From an uncultured Bilophila sp. (lineage in GTDB: Bacteria; Desulfobacterota; Desulfovibrionia; Desulfovibrionales; Desulfovibrionaceae): a DNA stretch of 38,711 nucleotides. Under the pieces are notes generated by a model. The model made no database searches. It was not told the DNA's origin and was given only the letters and a program-made list of their open reading frames with translations. The stretch covers positions 1-38,711 of the forward strand of contig CAJUHZ010000022.1 of assembly GCA_910585945.1 (NCBI GenBank), written 5' to 3'. Made by a program: the position numbers and the translations under genes. Shown here in pieces: positions 1 through 8,400 of this stretch (position 1 is the stretch's first letter; each line of letters begins with the position of its first letter).

Positions 1-24
1 TCGGTGAGGGGCATAGGGGTATTC

Positions 25-134
25 TCCTGGCAAGGGATTGGTATACCCCTTGAAATACCCCAGAATCTGGTGGATGTCTATGGCGTTTAATCCTCTTGGT
101 CGGACAGCCCGTTTCGCCTAATCCCTTGCCAGGA
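25..134. repeat. MITE-like element with 15-bp perfect inverted repeats
   Basis: TCCTGGCAAGGGATT at 25-39 is repeated as its exact reverse complement at 120-134, enclosing about 80 bp with no coding potential. The arms could form a long stem, with a G-T pair extending it inward. The element lies about 40 bp beyond the 3' end of the tRNA-Ser gene. No clear target duplication is visible. It could be a small mobile-element remnant, a structured RNA or part of a recombination site; nothing in it identifies a family. Confidence 0.5.
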
Positions 135-172
135 AAGACTTTTTGGACTGTACCGAACCAAGATGGATAAAT

Positions 173-269
<97 letters not shown>

Positions 270-349
270 GACGACGTTTTGTATAGCCAAAACGGGCATA
301 AAAGGCAAGAGCTGTCTTTGGACAGGCGTCTGTTTTTTGTGATGTTTAG

Positions 350-492
350 GGCCTCATTCTGCTGCAAAGTCGCTTTGTTGTACCCAAGGCAAACATCAAC
401 GCGGCATGTCCAATCAGCTTAGACCATACCTTGTGCCTTGCCAGCCGAAAAATATTGGCTTTTCAAGGGCGGCGTTTTGATGAGGCATGGCC
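350..492 (-). repeat. Family-1 MITE-like repeat, diverged copy
   Basis: Read on the - strand the element starts GGCCATGCCTCAT and continues with CAAAACGCC, a short spacer, GAAAAGCC, a T-rich stretch and GGCTGGCAA. This matches the order in the intact copy at 18847-19014 and the partial copy at 9641-9694. The left end at 350 has GGCCTCAT after TTAG (346-349), matching the YTAR-plus-GG pattern. The middle also resembles the reverse complement of the 19014 side (CAAGGCAAACAT against CAAGGCCAACAT). The arms have diverged. No gene is recognised between the tRNA and position 659. Confidence 0.5.
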
Positions 493-548
493 TTGAATAG
501 ATTTGTAATTTCATGCAATCAAGAAAAAATTTTTTGAAACACCCTCTA

Positions 549-577
549 TTGACACCTTCTATCAAGAGCACTAACGT
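549..577 (+). promoter_or_regulatory. Possible sigma-70 promoter for the feo genes
   Basis: A perfect -35 hexamer TTGACA (549-554) is followed after 17 bp by the weak -10-like TAACGT (572-577). The first gene starts at 659. A TACAAT further downstream is an alternative -10. I did not see a convincing Fur box. Confidence 0.3.
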
Positions 578-658
578 AAAGCATTCCGCACGTTCTTTAC
601 AATGCTCTGGCGGCTGCATCTGCACTTTATATTTGAGGTCGCCATAAGGAGTTCATTG

Positions 659-886
659 ATGTTGACTTGGGATTCGTTCCTGGCATTTGCCCTTATCGTG
701 GGGGCAGCCTGGTTTGTGTCCAGGCGGATCAACAAATTACGCCGCCCTGTGTGCGAAGGTTCATGCCCCGGCTGTTACGGAGCAAGAAGAGGGCGTGGAT
801 GCGCTCTGTCTGGCAGGGATCCAAACATGCTTGTCGCAACACGAAGGAATCGGAGCGAGGGAAATGGAAAACAGTGCGACAATTGA
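659..886 (+). CDS. FeoB-associated Cys-rich membrane protein
   Basis: This 75-residue protein has one N-terminal membrane helix (about residues 5-21), a basic stretch (SRRINKLRR) and a Cys-rich tail containing C-x3-C-x2-C and a further Cys. That layout matches the FeoB-associated Cys-rich membrane protein family, small inner-membrane partners of ferrous iron transporters. ATG 659 is chosen because AAGGAG precedes it at good spacing and the helix begins just after it; ATG 602 has no such site. The gene overlaps the start of feoA by 23 bp, which suggests translational coupling. No feoB is present in the window. The extended C-terminal tail after the Cys cluster may be an overlap artefact of no function. 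Confidence 0.7.
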   Translation: MLTWDSFLAFALIVGAAWFVSRRINKLRRPVCEGSCPGCYGARRGRGCALSGRDPNMLVATRRNRSEGNGKQCDN

Positions 887-1211
887 AACCATGCCCGATC
901 TCCCCGGCGCGGCTTGCAACAAAAATTCCTGTTCCTGCCTCTCGAACGACAAACGCGATCTGATTTCTCTCCGATGTCTGCATGTCGGGCAGAAGGCCAG
1001 AATTGCGAGGATTCGCGCCGAGGGAGAGCTTGGGCGGCGCATTCGGGATATGGGGCTTGTGCCGGGCGCGCTTGTAGAGGTAGTGGGGCGGGCTCCCCTG
1101 CGGGATCCTGTGGCGTTGCGTCTGGCTGGTTTCACTCTAAGCCTGCGTAACAATGAAGCGGATTACATTATGACGGAACCTGCTGACGATGATAAAACCT
1201 CTTCCCATTGA
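864..1211 (+). CDS. feoA: FeoA family ferrous iron transport protein
   Basis: The 115-residue protein carries a FeoA (SH3-like) domain in roughly residues 36-105: LxxLxxGQKARI, then RRIRDMGLVPGALVEVV, then PVALRLAGFTLSLR. FeoA is a small cytoplasmic protein that works with the FeoB GTPase in Fe(II) import. The start at 864 has a GAGGGA-like site a few bases upstream. An upstream in-frame start at 687 would run through the preceding gene. The N-terminal 35 residues are unusual for FeoA and contain four cysteines (C-x4-C-x-C type spacing). The following 89-residue gene begins 42 bp downstream. Confidence 0.85.
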   Translation: MENSATIETMPDLPGAACNKNSCSCLSNDKRDLISLRCLHVGQKARIARIRAEGELGRRIRDMGLVPGALVEVVGRAPLRDPVALRLAGFTLSLRNNEADYIMTEPADDDKTSSH

Positions 1212-1253
1212 AGGGGATAAAGCGCTCTGGCTGGCCGGGGGAGGTGAAGCGTT

Positions 1254-1523
1254 ATGCAATCAGAACATCAGGAGGCTGAAGCATGGCTGAGAAAGGCTGT
1301 ACGCAGAGCTCCGTCGCCTCTGCCGCCCGGCGTCTTCCCGGCCTTGCTGAAAAAGGCAGAGCATGCCGGGTTTGCCCGTTGCGTGCTGAATGATGTAGTG
1401 GATGAGTGGCTTAACTATGGTTATTGCAGAGTAACTGACCCGATCACCAACGATATCGTTCTGCTCTCCAAAGGAGAGAACATGTTTGGAAGAAACGGCT
1501 CCATTCTTGCGGACGACAGGTGA
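1254..1523 (+). CDS. Conserved-looking small protein of unknown function
   Basis: An 89-residue soluble protein with no signal peptide or membrane segment. A GGGAGG site lies 8 bases upstream of ATG 1254. The middle has an amphipathic helix pair ending DEWLNYGYCRVTDP followed by a strand-like IVLLSK, a helix-plus-wing pattern resembling a winged helix. This is only a visual impression. Its place directly after feoA suggests a role in iron transport or its regulation, comparable in position but not in sequence to FeoC. Its stop lies 1 bp from the convergent gene on the other strand. Confidence 0.6.
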   Translation: MQSEHQEAEAWLRKAVRRAPSPLPPGVFPALLKKAEHAGFARCVLNDVVDEWLNYGYCRVTDPITNDIVLLSKGENMFGRNGSILADDR

Positions 1524-1524
1524 A

Positions 1525-2106
1525 TCAATGCTGTGGGGCAGGGAACACTACCAGTTCAAGTCCCGAATTTTCACTGGCGGAGGTACAGAAAAGAAGCCCG
1601 GCCGCAGTACGCCGGCGGACTTTGCCATCCGTAAAATCGCCATTTTTCCCTTCCAGCAGGCCAAGTCCGCCCAAAAGGTTGTCCCTGTCCTTTGTGGTCA
1701 GCTTTGGGGTCAGCATGGTGAGGAGGGCGGTCATGGCTGTCTGCATGTCCACAGCCGTGGCAAAGGTGAACTCGTCCCCCATACCGCCCATGATGGCGGC
1801 GCCCGTCACCAAGTCAGGCGTCTTGTTTGGGCAGTTGAGCAAAAGACTGACCCGGTCATTCAAATAGTAAATTGAAACTGTGCTGAGCACCTTGCCATTG
1901 TTGTTTTTATCGGGCACGGCCAGGCTTTCCGCGGGATCTTCGGGCATGATGGGCGCGTTCATGGCATCAGCAGCGGCATTGTAGCGCGCTCTGAAATCCG
2001 CGGGCGAAAGACCAAGGCCGGAGGCCGAAGCAAGAGCAGGCACGGAGACGACGAACATGCTCAGCATCGCAAACATGCGAAGCACCGGCAACATGAAGGC
2101 GCGCAT
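1525..2106 (-). CDS. Exported protein of unknown function
   Basis: The 193-residue protein starts with a basic N-terminus and a hydrophobic segment ending VPALASASG, a typical Sec signal peptide with Ala-x-Ala cleavage, so it is expected in the periplasm. The mature part has an acidic, Asn-rich loop (PDKNNNGK), a segment with two cysteines (LLNCP and LFCTS) and a helix containing MQTAMTALLTML. I do not recognise a family. ATG 2106 is preceded by AAGGAAA at suitable spacing. It converges tail to tail with the 89-residue gene. Confidence 0.6.
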   Translation of the reverse strand: MRAFMLPVLRMFAMLSMFVVSVPALASASGLGLSPADFRARYNAAADAMNAPIMPEDPAESLAVPDKNNNGKVLSTVSIYYLNDRVSLLLNCPNKTPDLVTGAAIMGGMGDEFTFATAVDMQTAMTALLTMLTPKLTTKDRDNLLGGLGLLEGKNGDFTDGKVRRRTAAGLLFCTSASENSGLELVVFPAPQH

Positions 2107-2147
2107 GAAGTTTCCTTGGTAGAAGGTTGCAAAACAAAATCAGACGC

Positions 2148-2481
2148 TCAACACAGCAGACGGAGAAGCGCGACGGTCACCATGCCTGCCGTTACAGCCC
2201 CGAAAAAACTGCGTGTGCGCCATGCGACCAGCAGAGTAGGCAGACAGAAGAAAAAAATTATCTGCCGCGAGATGCAGCTCTCCGTTGCGTAAAAATACTT
2301 CGGGAGCCAGAAGAGCGGCGAGCACGGAGACCGGGACAAACGAGAGCCAGCGCATCAGCGCCGGAGGGAGTTTACGGTGCGCCAAAAACGTGATGGGTAA
2401 AATGCGCGGCAGAGCCGTGACTATGGCCATACCCGCCACACAAAGCGCAAGGGCAGAGTGGTCTGTTTCGGGCGGCGTCAT
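2148..2481 (-). pseudogene. azlD: AzlD branched-chain amino acid export subunit, frameshifted
   Basis: The AzlD family is a small membrane partner of AzlC in branched-chain amino acid export. The N-terminal part starts at ATG 2481 after GGAGGAAAC and reads ALALCVAGMAIVTALPRILP, then LPPALMRWLSFVPVSVLAALLAPE, the typical AzlD helices. At the run of seven A bases (2251-2257; T7 on the coding strand) the frame breaks. The expected C-terminus, LLVAWRTRSFFGAVTAGM through VALLRLLC, continues in another frame to a stop at 2148. Removing one T would give an intact protein of about 110 residues. This could be a real mutation, a phase-variable tract or a sequencing error. Confidence 0.75.
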
Positions 2482-2503
2482 GAAGATGTTTCCTCCAGGT
2501 CCG

Positions 2504-2590
2504 GACAAAGCCAAGCGGTACATAACCGAGCACAACCGGGAAACCATGTTGGAAACCGGTACGGATGAGCGCACGGCTCGGATGGGAGCG
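2504..2590 (-). pseudogene. azlC: AzlC N-terminal remnant
   Basis: Just upstream of azlD, the - strand encodes RTGFQHGFPVVLGYVPLGF. This matches the start of AzlC proteins, where a Gly/Phe-rich helix of the form GLPIVLGYxPVGF follows a short basic leader. The similarity stops after LGFV at about 2504 and the sequence runs straight into the azlD ribosome binding site. About 200 residues of AzlC are therefore missing, as expected from an internal deletion. The remaining piece cannot form a transporter. Confidence 0.5.
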
Positions 2591-2639
2591 TCCGATTAGC
2601 GGAACTGGCAAAAAAAGACATGACTGTGAAGGGGCGACA

Positions 2640-2678
2640 GGACAGAAAGAAATGCGTTTCCGCCTGGGGCGGAAACGC
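2640..2678 (-). terminator. Rho-independent terminator of cheX
   Basis: GCGTTTCCGCC (2654-2664) and its exact complement (2668-2678) form an 11-bp stem with a 3-base loop, 28 bp past the cheX stop. On the - strand the stem is followed by ATTTCTTTC, a moderately T-rich tail. Confidence 0.65.
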
Positions 2679-2705
2679 CGTACCACGATGTGCCGACGCC
2701 TGGCG

Positions 2706-3173
2706 TCAGTTGTCAAAGGAGAATTCCAAGGTGAACTCTCCCTGTTCGGTTTGGAAAGGGATGGCCACCACAGGTCCGCGCGTGACATGTCCCAGAGTGT
2801 GGTTGTCACCCAAGATAACGGATGGTGTGGAGCCTTGGAAAGTCATTCCCATTTCGGCAAGACCACAACGCGCCTGCCCTGAAATCATGTTGGTGATCTC
2901 CCCGACTGCGTCCTTTGTGTCCTGGAGAATATCTTGAATATCATCGCCAAGCATACCGCGAACGAGCGCGATGGCGCAAGTTTTGGTGAACGTCACCGAA
3001 ACGGATCCGGCCTTGTCTCCGGTAAAGCCCACAATGGCGGAAACGTCGCCCTGAGCGACGGAGTTCTTTTTCACATATGGCGTTCCCGGCGTGGGAGTGA
3101 GACCGGCCATGCTGGAGAGCACATAGATGGTCGCCTGGACGAACGGTTTGGCAATTTCAACACCGCTGGGCAT
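2706..3173 (-). CDS. cheX: CheX-type chemotaxis phosphatase family protein
   Basis: The 155-residue protein has the CheX fold signature. An N-terminal VEIAKPFVQATIYVLSSMAG helix is followed by a GDVSAIVGFTG strand pair and the helix DAVGEITNMISGQAR, which holds the E92-x2-N95 pair that CheX/CheC phosphatases use on CheY-P. A glycine-rich C-terminal sheet (TRGPVVAIPF) completes it. It acts in the cytoplasm on chemotaxis response regulators. ATG 3173 is chosen for its GAGGAG site; the longer reading from 3269 adds residues with no support. It is a single gene with its own terminator and no other chemotaxis gene nearby. Confidence 0.8.
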   Translation of the reverse strand: MPSGVEIAKPFVQATIYVLSSMAGLTPTPGTPYVKKNSVAQGDVSAIVGFTGDKAGSVSVTFTKTCAIALVRGMLGDDIQDILQDTKDAVGEITNMISGQARCGLAEMGMTFQGSTPSVILGDNHTLGHVTRGPVVAIPFQTEQGEFTLEFSFDN

Positions 3174-3496
3174 GGCAAACTCCTCAAAAATGGATAGCTT
3201 GCGGGAGCTTTCGTGCAAAAACGATCCGGGAGGCCAATCTCCATTTTCAGGAAACATCCCGGAACTCATTGCGGATCGCTCTGACCGACGCAGGGCGGAG
3301 TGTATACATAAAATGGTGGGGCGTCCAGAAAATTCGCCTCCAAACTTTTTCCTGAGGAGGGATTCCGGTCACGGCGTTTCCGCCGTGGATCTTGCGCAAG
3401 CGGGAGGAATGCGGCACATAGAGCAAACGGGCGCTTTCCTGCCCGCTTGCACAGGAACTTTTCTCCGGCGTATGCGCCGTCGTTACAGGGGTGGGT
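3174..3496 (+). promoter_or_regulatory. Intergenic region with a hairpin-rich leader before the TPR gene
   Basis: This 323-bp gap has no supported gene. Three hairpins occur in a row: CACGGCG/CGCCGTG with a TTTC loop (3370-3387), GCAAACGGGC/GCCCGCTTGC with one mismatch (3423-3450), and CGGCG/CGCCG with a 4-base loop (3466-3479). The palindrome CTTGCGCAAG (3391-3400) lies between them. The last hairpin ends 17 bp before the start codon. This could be a structured 5' leader or operator DNA. It matches no riboswitch I know. Confidence 0.35.
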
Positions 3497-4099
3497 ATGG
3501 CTATGGACATGCGGGGCATCAAGGAACAATTGGGACGAATCAAACCATATTATCTGAAAAACGAGATCGTGCGCGCGCTTGGCTGCGCCGTGCTTGGTTT
3601 GAAGGGGACGGTGCAGCTTGGCGTTTCCCCGTCCACAGAATTGCGTGGGCTTATCCGCGAAGGCGTTCAACTCCTTATGCGCGACGAAACGATCAAAACG
3701 CGGCTCAAAGCGCCTCTTGTTTACCAGCCGGGGCAGGAGCGCCAGATTTTGTCGCAGCTTGCTTCGGTCTACAAGGAGCTTGTCGAGGAGGCCGGTCGGG
3801 AGGATTGGGACGCTGCCTTCGCGCGCAAGCAAAAGCTGGACCAGAGCCTGAACCTTGGCTTGCGCCTGCTCGCGCAAGGGCACGCGTCGGAAGCGGATGC
3901 CGCCTTTTCCGAAGCCGTCACCTGCTGCAAGGACGAATTCAGGTTGTACGGCATCATCGGCAAGGCTCTGGTAGAAGCTGGCGAAGCGCGCCGGGCCGCC
4001 CCCTACATTAAAAAGGGACAGGAAGTTTTGCCGCAGGACGCGGAACTCGCGGCGCTGCAAGCGGCTGTGATCCGCGCCAAGGCCGGGGATGCTGTCTGA
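3497..4099 (+). CDS. TPR-repeat protein upstream of the SbcD-like gene
   Basis: A 200-residue soluble protein. The N-terminal half (IKEQLGRIKPYYLKNEIVRAL, then GLIREGVQLLMRDE) is helical and of unknown family. The C-terminal half from about residue 105 has TPR-like helix pairs: LNLGLRLLAQGHASEADAAFSEAV, YGIIGKALVEAGEARRAAPYIKKG and an unfinished third. TPRs mediate protein contacts. ATG 3497 follows GGGGTG; GTG 3491 and ATG 3503 are also possible. It ends 33 bp before the nuclease gene on the same strand, so it is probably co-transcribed with the nuclease/ATPase pair. Confidence 0.75.
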   Translation: MAMDMRGIKEQLGRIKPYYLKNEIVRALGCAVLGLKGTVQLGVSPSTELRGLIREGVQLLMRDETIKTRLKAPLVYQPGQERQILSQLASVYKELVEEAGREDWDAAFARKQKLDQSLNLGLRLLAQGHASEADAAFSEAVTCCKDEFRLYGIIGKALVEAGEARRAAPYIKKGQEVLPQDAELAALQAAVIRAKAGDAV

Positions 4100-4132
4100 A
4101 GGGAGAAAAGCTTCCGATAAGGTGAAATTTTC

Positions 4133-5464
4133 ATGCAAGCCATACGTTTTGTACATGCTGCCGATCTGCATCTGGACGCGGCTTTTGCGGGCATCACCCG
4201 GGAGGCTCCGGCAGAACTCGTCAGAACTCTGCGCGAGTCCACATTCGTCGCGCTCGATCGGTTGGCGGCGCTGTGCGAACGGGAGCGTCCCGATTTCCTT
4301 GTCATCGCTGGCGACGCGTACAACCTGGAAGATCGCAGTTTGCGCGCGCAACTCGCCTTGCGCGACGCGTGCGCGCGTCTGGCCCGTATTGGCGTTCCGG
4401 TGTTCATTGCTCATGGCAATCATGATCCGCTTTCCTCCCGCCTGCATGGCGTTCGCTGGCCGGACAATGTGACGGTTTTCGGAGAAGAGCCTTCTTCATG
4501 GCCTGTGTTTCGCAGTGACACCGGGGCGGAAGCGGCAGAACACCCTCTGGCTGTTGTGCATGGAGTCAGTCACGGAACCGCACGGGAAGGCCGCAATCTG
4601 GCACTGCGTTTTCATCGTGCAGACACACCTTGCCTCCAGGTCGGCGTACTGCATTGTACGGTTGACGGCAGCCGCGACAAGGGACGGTACGCGCCCTGTT
4701 CGCCAGGGGATCTGGCCGTAAGCGGAATGGACTATTGGGCGCTTGGCCATGCGCACGAACGCCGCGAAATCAGCGCGCGTCCGCTGGCTGTATACGCTGG
4801 CTGCACGCAAGGCTTGCACATCAATGAAGAAGGCGAAAAAGGCTGCGTCCTGGTGACGGCGGAGCCGGATGGGGGCGGCGACTACGTTCTGTCCACGGTT
4901 TTTCATGCGCTGGGGCCGGTGATCTGGCGGATTCTTGATGTCGATCTGGGCATGTCCGATCCCGATGCCGGTCCGGATTGGCTGGAAGACTGCCTGCGCG
5001 GGGCGTTGCGGAACCTTGTCGGAGAACAAGGCCCCGGCTGCGAGGCGCTTGTTGTCCGGTTGCGTCTGCGCGGCCGCACCGGACTTGACGCGGCCCTGCG
5101 ACGGGAGGCGTTTCGTGCGGACTTGCTGGAACGTCTGCGCGCGTGGGAAACTGATGTCCGTGACATTGAAGGGATCGAGGGTGGTCCGCGTGTCTGGGTC
5201 AAGGATATCGAAATTTCTACCCGCCCGCTTGCAGAGCGGGGACGTCTCCTCGAACGGGAAGATCTGCTCGGGGAAATCGCCCGCCTGGCGGAAGCATGCC
5301 GTCAGTCACCCGAACAAATGAACGCCTTTGGACAGGCCGCCCTGACGCCCCTGTTCGATCATCCCCGCGCCCGCAAGGTTCTCGCCCCGCTTTCGGATGT
5401 AGAAATCGCGCGTTTGCTGGATGACGCTGAAAGTCTGTGCGCGGATCTTCTGGAGAATGAGTGA
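4133..5464 (+). CDS. Mre11/SbcD-like DNA repair exonuclease (YhaO type)
   Basis: The 443-residue protein has the full metallophosphoesterase motif set. D11-x-H13 is in HAADLHLD, then come GDAYN, GNHDP, the histidine of GVLHCTV and the final GHAHER. These bind two metal ions for phosphodiester cleavage. Mre11/SbcD nucleases act with an SMC-like ATPase on DNA ends and hairpins. The C-terminal third, with its long helices, is the likely capping and ATPase-contact region. The stop overlaps the start of the giant ATPase gene (TGATG), which indicates tight coupling. The motif spacing is closer to the YhaO branch than to E. coli SbcD. Confidence 0.85.
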   Translation: MQAIRFVHAADLHLDAAFAGITREAPAELVRTLRESTFVALDRLAALCERERPDFLVIAGDAYNLEDRSLRAQLALRDACARLARIGVPVFIAHGNHDPLSSRLHGVRWPDNVTVFGEEPSSWPVFRSDTGAEAAEHPLAVVHGVSHGTAREGRNLALRFHRADTPCLQVGVLHCTVDGSRDKGRYAPCSPGDLAVSGMDYWALGHAHERREISARPLAVYAGCTQGLHINEEGEKGCVLVTAEPDGGGDYVLSTVFHALGPVIWRILDVDLGMSDPDAGPDWLEDCLRGALRNLVGEQGPGCEALVVRLRLRGRTGLDAALRREAFRADLLERLRAWETDVRDIEGIEGGPRVWVKDIEISTRPLAERGRLLEREDLLGEIARLAEACRQSPEQMNAFGQAALTPLFDHPRARKVLAPLSDVEIARLLDDAESLCADLLENE

Positions 5465-8400
5465 TGCGTATCCGCGCCTTTCATCTGGATGCTTTCGGAC
5501 CTCTGCGCGACCTGGCTCTGGAGGAACTGCCGGGCGGTTTCGCTGTTTTCCTTGGACGCAACGAGGTGGGCAAGTCCACGTTGCTTGATTTTTTCCGCTG
5601 CATGCTGGCCGGATATCCGGGCAAGACGCGTGATGCGCGCGAGCGCGCCTGCACTGCCGGAGGCCGGGAAGGCGGGGGAGGACTGCTGCTCGACACTGTT
5701 CAGGGGAGTATCCGCCTCACCCGGCGGCCCGGCGCGAACGGCGGCGTGCTCGCCTTGAGCGACGCGGAAGGGCATCCTCTGGATGCAGCCGTTTGGGATC
5801 GACTCCTTGCCGGCGTTACCCGTGAAGTTTACGCCAGCGTATACGGCTTCAGTCTGACCGAATTGCAGACGTTTGGTTCGCTCACATCAGAAGGTGTGCG
5901 CCATGCCCTGTACGGAGCAAGCTTCGGGATGGGGCTTCGTTCGCCGGGAGCGGCCCTCAAGCGGCTTGAGGCGGGTATGGAGCCGTTGTTCAAGCCGGGC
6001 GGAGCGCGCCCCAAGATTTCCGCCAACTTGCGTGACTGGGAGGAGACGCGCAAGGCTATCAAGGAAGAGGAGCAGACTGTAGGCCGCTACGACGCGCTGG
6101 CTGCCGAAGCGACGGAAACGCGCGCCGCCCTGGCCCGCGCACAGGAGGAGCGAGGCGTTCTGGAAAAGGAGCGGCGCGCGCTGGAACGCCGCCTGGGAGT
6201 CTGGCGACAGTGGGAGGAATGGCGTCTGATCGGAGCGCGTCTTGAGCGTTTGGAAGCGCCGCCGGCCACCTTTCCCGAAGATGGACCTGCCCGTCTGGAA
6301 CGCGCTCTGGAGCGACGCGAGAGCGCCGCGCGCGAGGCCGCGCTGGCTGCGGAACGGGTGGATCGACTTGTACAGGAATTGGCGGCCACAACCGTGAACG
6401 AGGCGCTTCTGGCGGCCGGGGAGCGTCTGGATGAACTGGCGGAGCGAAAATCAAGCTGTCGCAACGCGCTGATCGCCATTCCTGGATTGCATTCCGCTCT
6501 GGAACGTCTGGAAACGGACATTGCAAGAGAGATCGCCCGCCTCGGGCCGGACTGGAACCTGAACCGCGTCCTGAGCACCGAGCGTCCCTTGTCCCTGCGT
6601 GAAGCGGCGGAAAGCGCGGCCGAGCGTTTGCGGGCGGCGTTCGCGGCCAGCGAGACGGCGAATGCCGGGCTTGAACGCTGTACGCGAGAACTTGACGAGG
6701 CGCGCGCGGCAGTGGAAGAAGCGCGACGTTCCTGCGTGATGTTGCCGGCCCCGGTATATGAACTGGCCGATGAGGATCGGGACGAGTTGCGTCGCTGTCT
6801 GGAACGTGCGGAGGAGGCGCGGCGGCGGCTCCCCGAGCGGGAAAAAGCGCTGGACGGAGCTCGTCTTGAATTCAATCGTGCTCTGGCTCATCTGTATTTG
6901 CCGCCTCGCCAGAGCACGGCCGCCGCTCTTGAGGCGCTGTCCGCCGTCCAGGATGAAGCGCGCGAGCTTTCCGCCCGGACGCTGAACCTGATTGCGGCCA
7001 TGAACGAGACCAAGCGCCTGGCCGATCAGGCGGCGGATGAAGAGCGGCGCGCGCGGGATCGCCTGGAACGCCTGCAGGATGAACGCGAGGCGCTCGGCGA
7101 TCCGAACCGGGCGGCCGTAGAGGCGCGACGGCGCGGTGTGCGCGCGTTGCGGGCGGCCGTCATGCGCCTTTCAGTGGAAGAAAGTCGGAGAGGTGAAACG
7201 GAAGAGCGACTGAGCGCCCATCTAGCCGACAGTCCCGGCGCGGATCGCAGCATCGCGCTGATCGGCGTGGGCGGCGCGCTGGGGCTGGTCGGAACCGCCG
7301 CCCTGGCGGGGCGTTATGTGTTCGGGCTTACTTCCCTGACTCTGTCTCCGGATCTCACGATACCCCTGGAATCCTGGATCGGTTATCTCGTATTTTTGGC
7401 CGGGGTAGCCTTTATGGGGGCGGGGGTGCCCCGCGGCCGGCCTGAAGCCGCACGACACGCGGCCATGACGGGACAGTTGCGCGCAAGGCTTGCCGCCGCC
7501 GACAAAAAGGTGCTGGAAAGCCGTGAGGAAATCGCTGCGCTGTCCGCCTCGCTTGGCCTGAACCCGCCGGATTCCACGACAGGAGAGGCGGCCTGCGCGG
7601 CACTTCTGGACAATCTGGAAGCCGGGCTGGATGAGGAACGCGAACAGTGCGCGGCGGGCGAACGGCTGGATCGCGCCGTGGCGGATCATGTCGGAGAGGT
7701 GGAAGAATTGCGCCGCCGTTGCCAGACGCTTGAGGGAGATCGCGCCCGGCTTGCCAGTGAAGTGCAGGCGGCCAGGCGGCGCTGGCATGAGTGCCTCATG
7801 GATCTTGGCGTGCGACGCGTGCCCTTGCCGGAAGAGGCGGCCGTGTTTTTCGCCCGGGTCGACAGCGCCCGAATGCTTTGGTCCGGCGTGGCGGCTCTGG
7901 AAAAGGAAGTGGCGGATATGGAAGCCGGCCTGGCCGGCCTTGCGGCGACGGTGAACCGACTCCTGCCGAATTCGGTCTGGACGATGACAGAAACAGCCAT
8001 GCGGGAAAACGGGCCGGAAGCCGCTCTTGCGGCAGCCCGTCAGGTGATTGAATCATGCCGCCTGGCCGATCTGGCTGCGGAGGAACGCAGCCGTGCCGCC
8101 GAAGCTCTGCGCGGCGCTGAAGCGCGAATGGAACGGGCGGAACAGGCCGAGGCCGAAGCCGCTGAACATGTTCGGCATGCTGAAGAAGATTTGAACGATG
8201 CCAAAGACAGGTGGGCGACGCGCCTGAGCGCCCTCGGGCTGGATCAGGGGCTGTCGCCGGCTACCGCGCGCGAGGCGCTGGAAAGCATGGATCGGATCGC
8301 ATCCCTTGCCGGAGAGCGGATGCGACATAAAGACGAGCTTGCCTGGCAGGAGCGCGAACGTGACGCCTTGCTGCTCCCCTTGCGTGATCTCCTGAATGAA

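Noticed and set aside
3266..4447. A 393-codon - strand frame across the TPR and nuclease genes
   Set aside because: It has no recognisable motifs or ribosome site and is opposite two supported genes.
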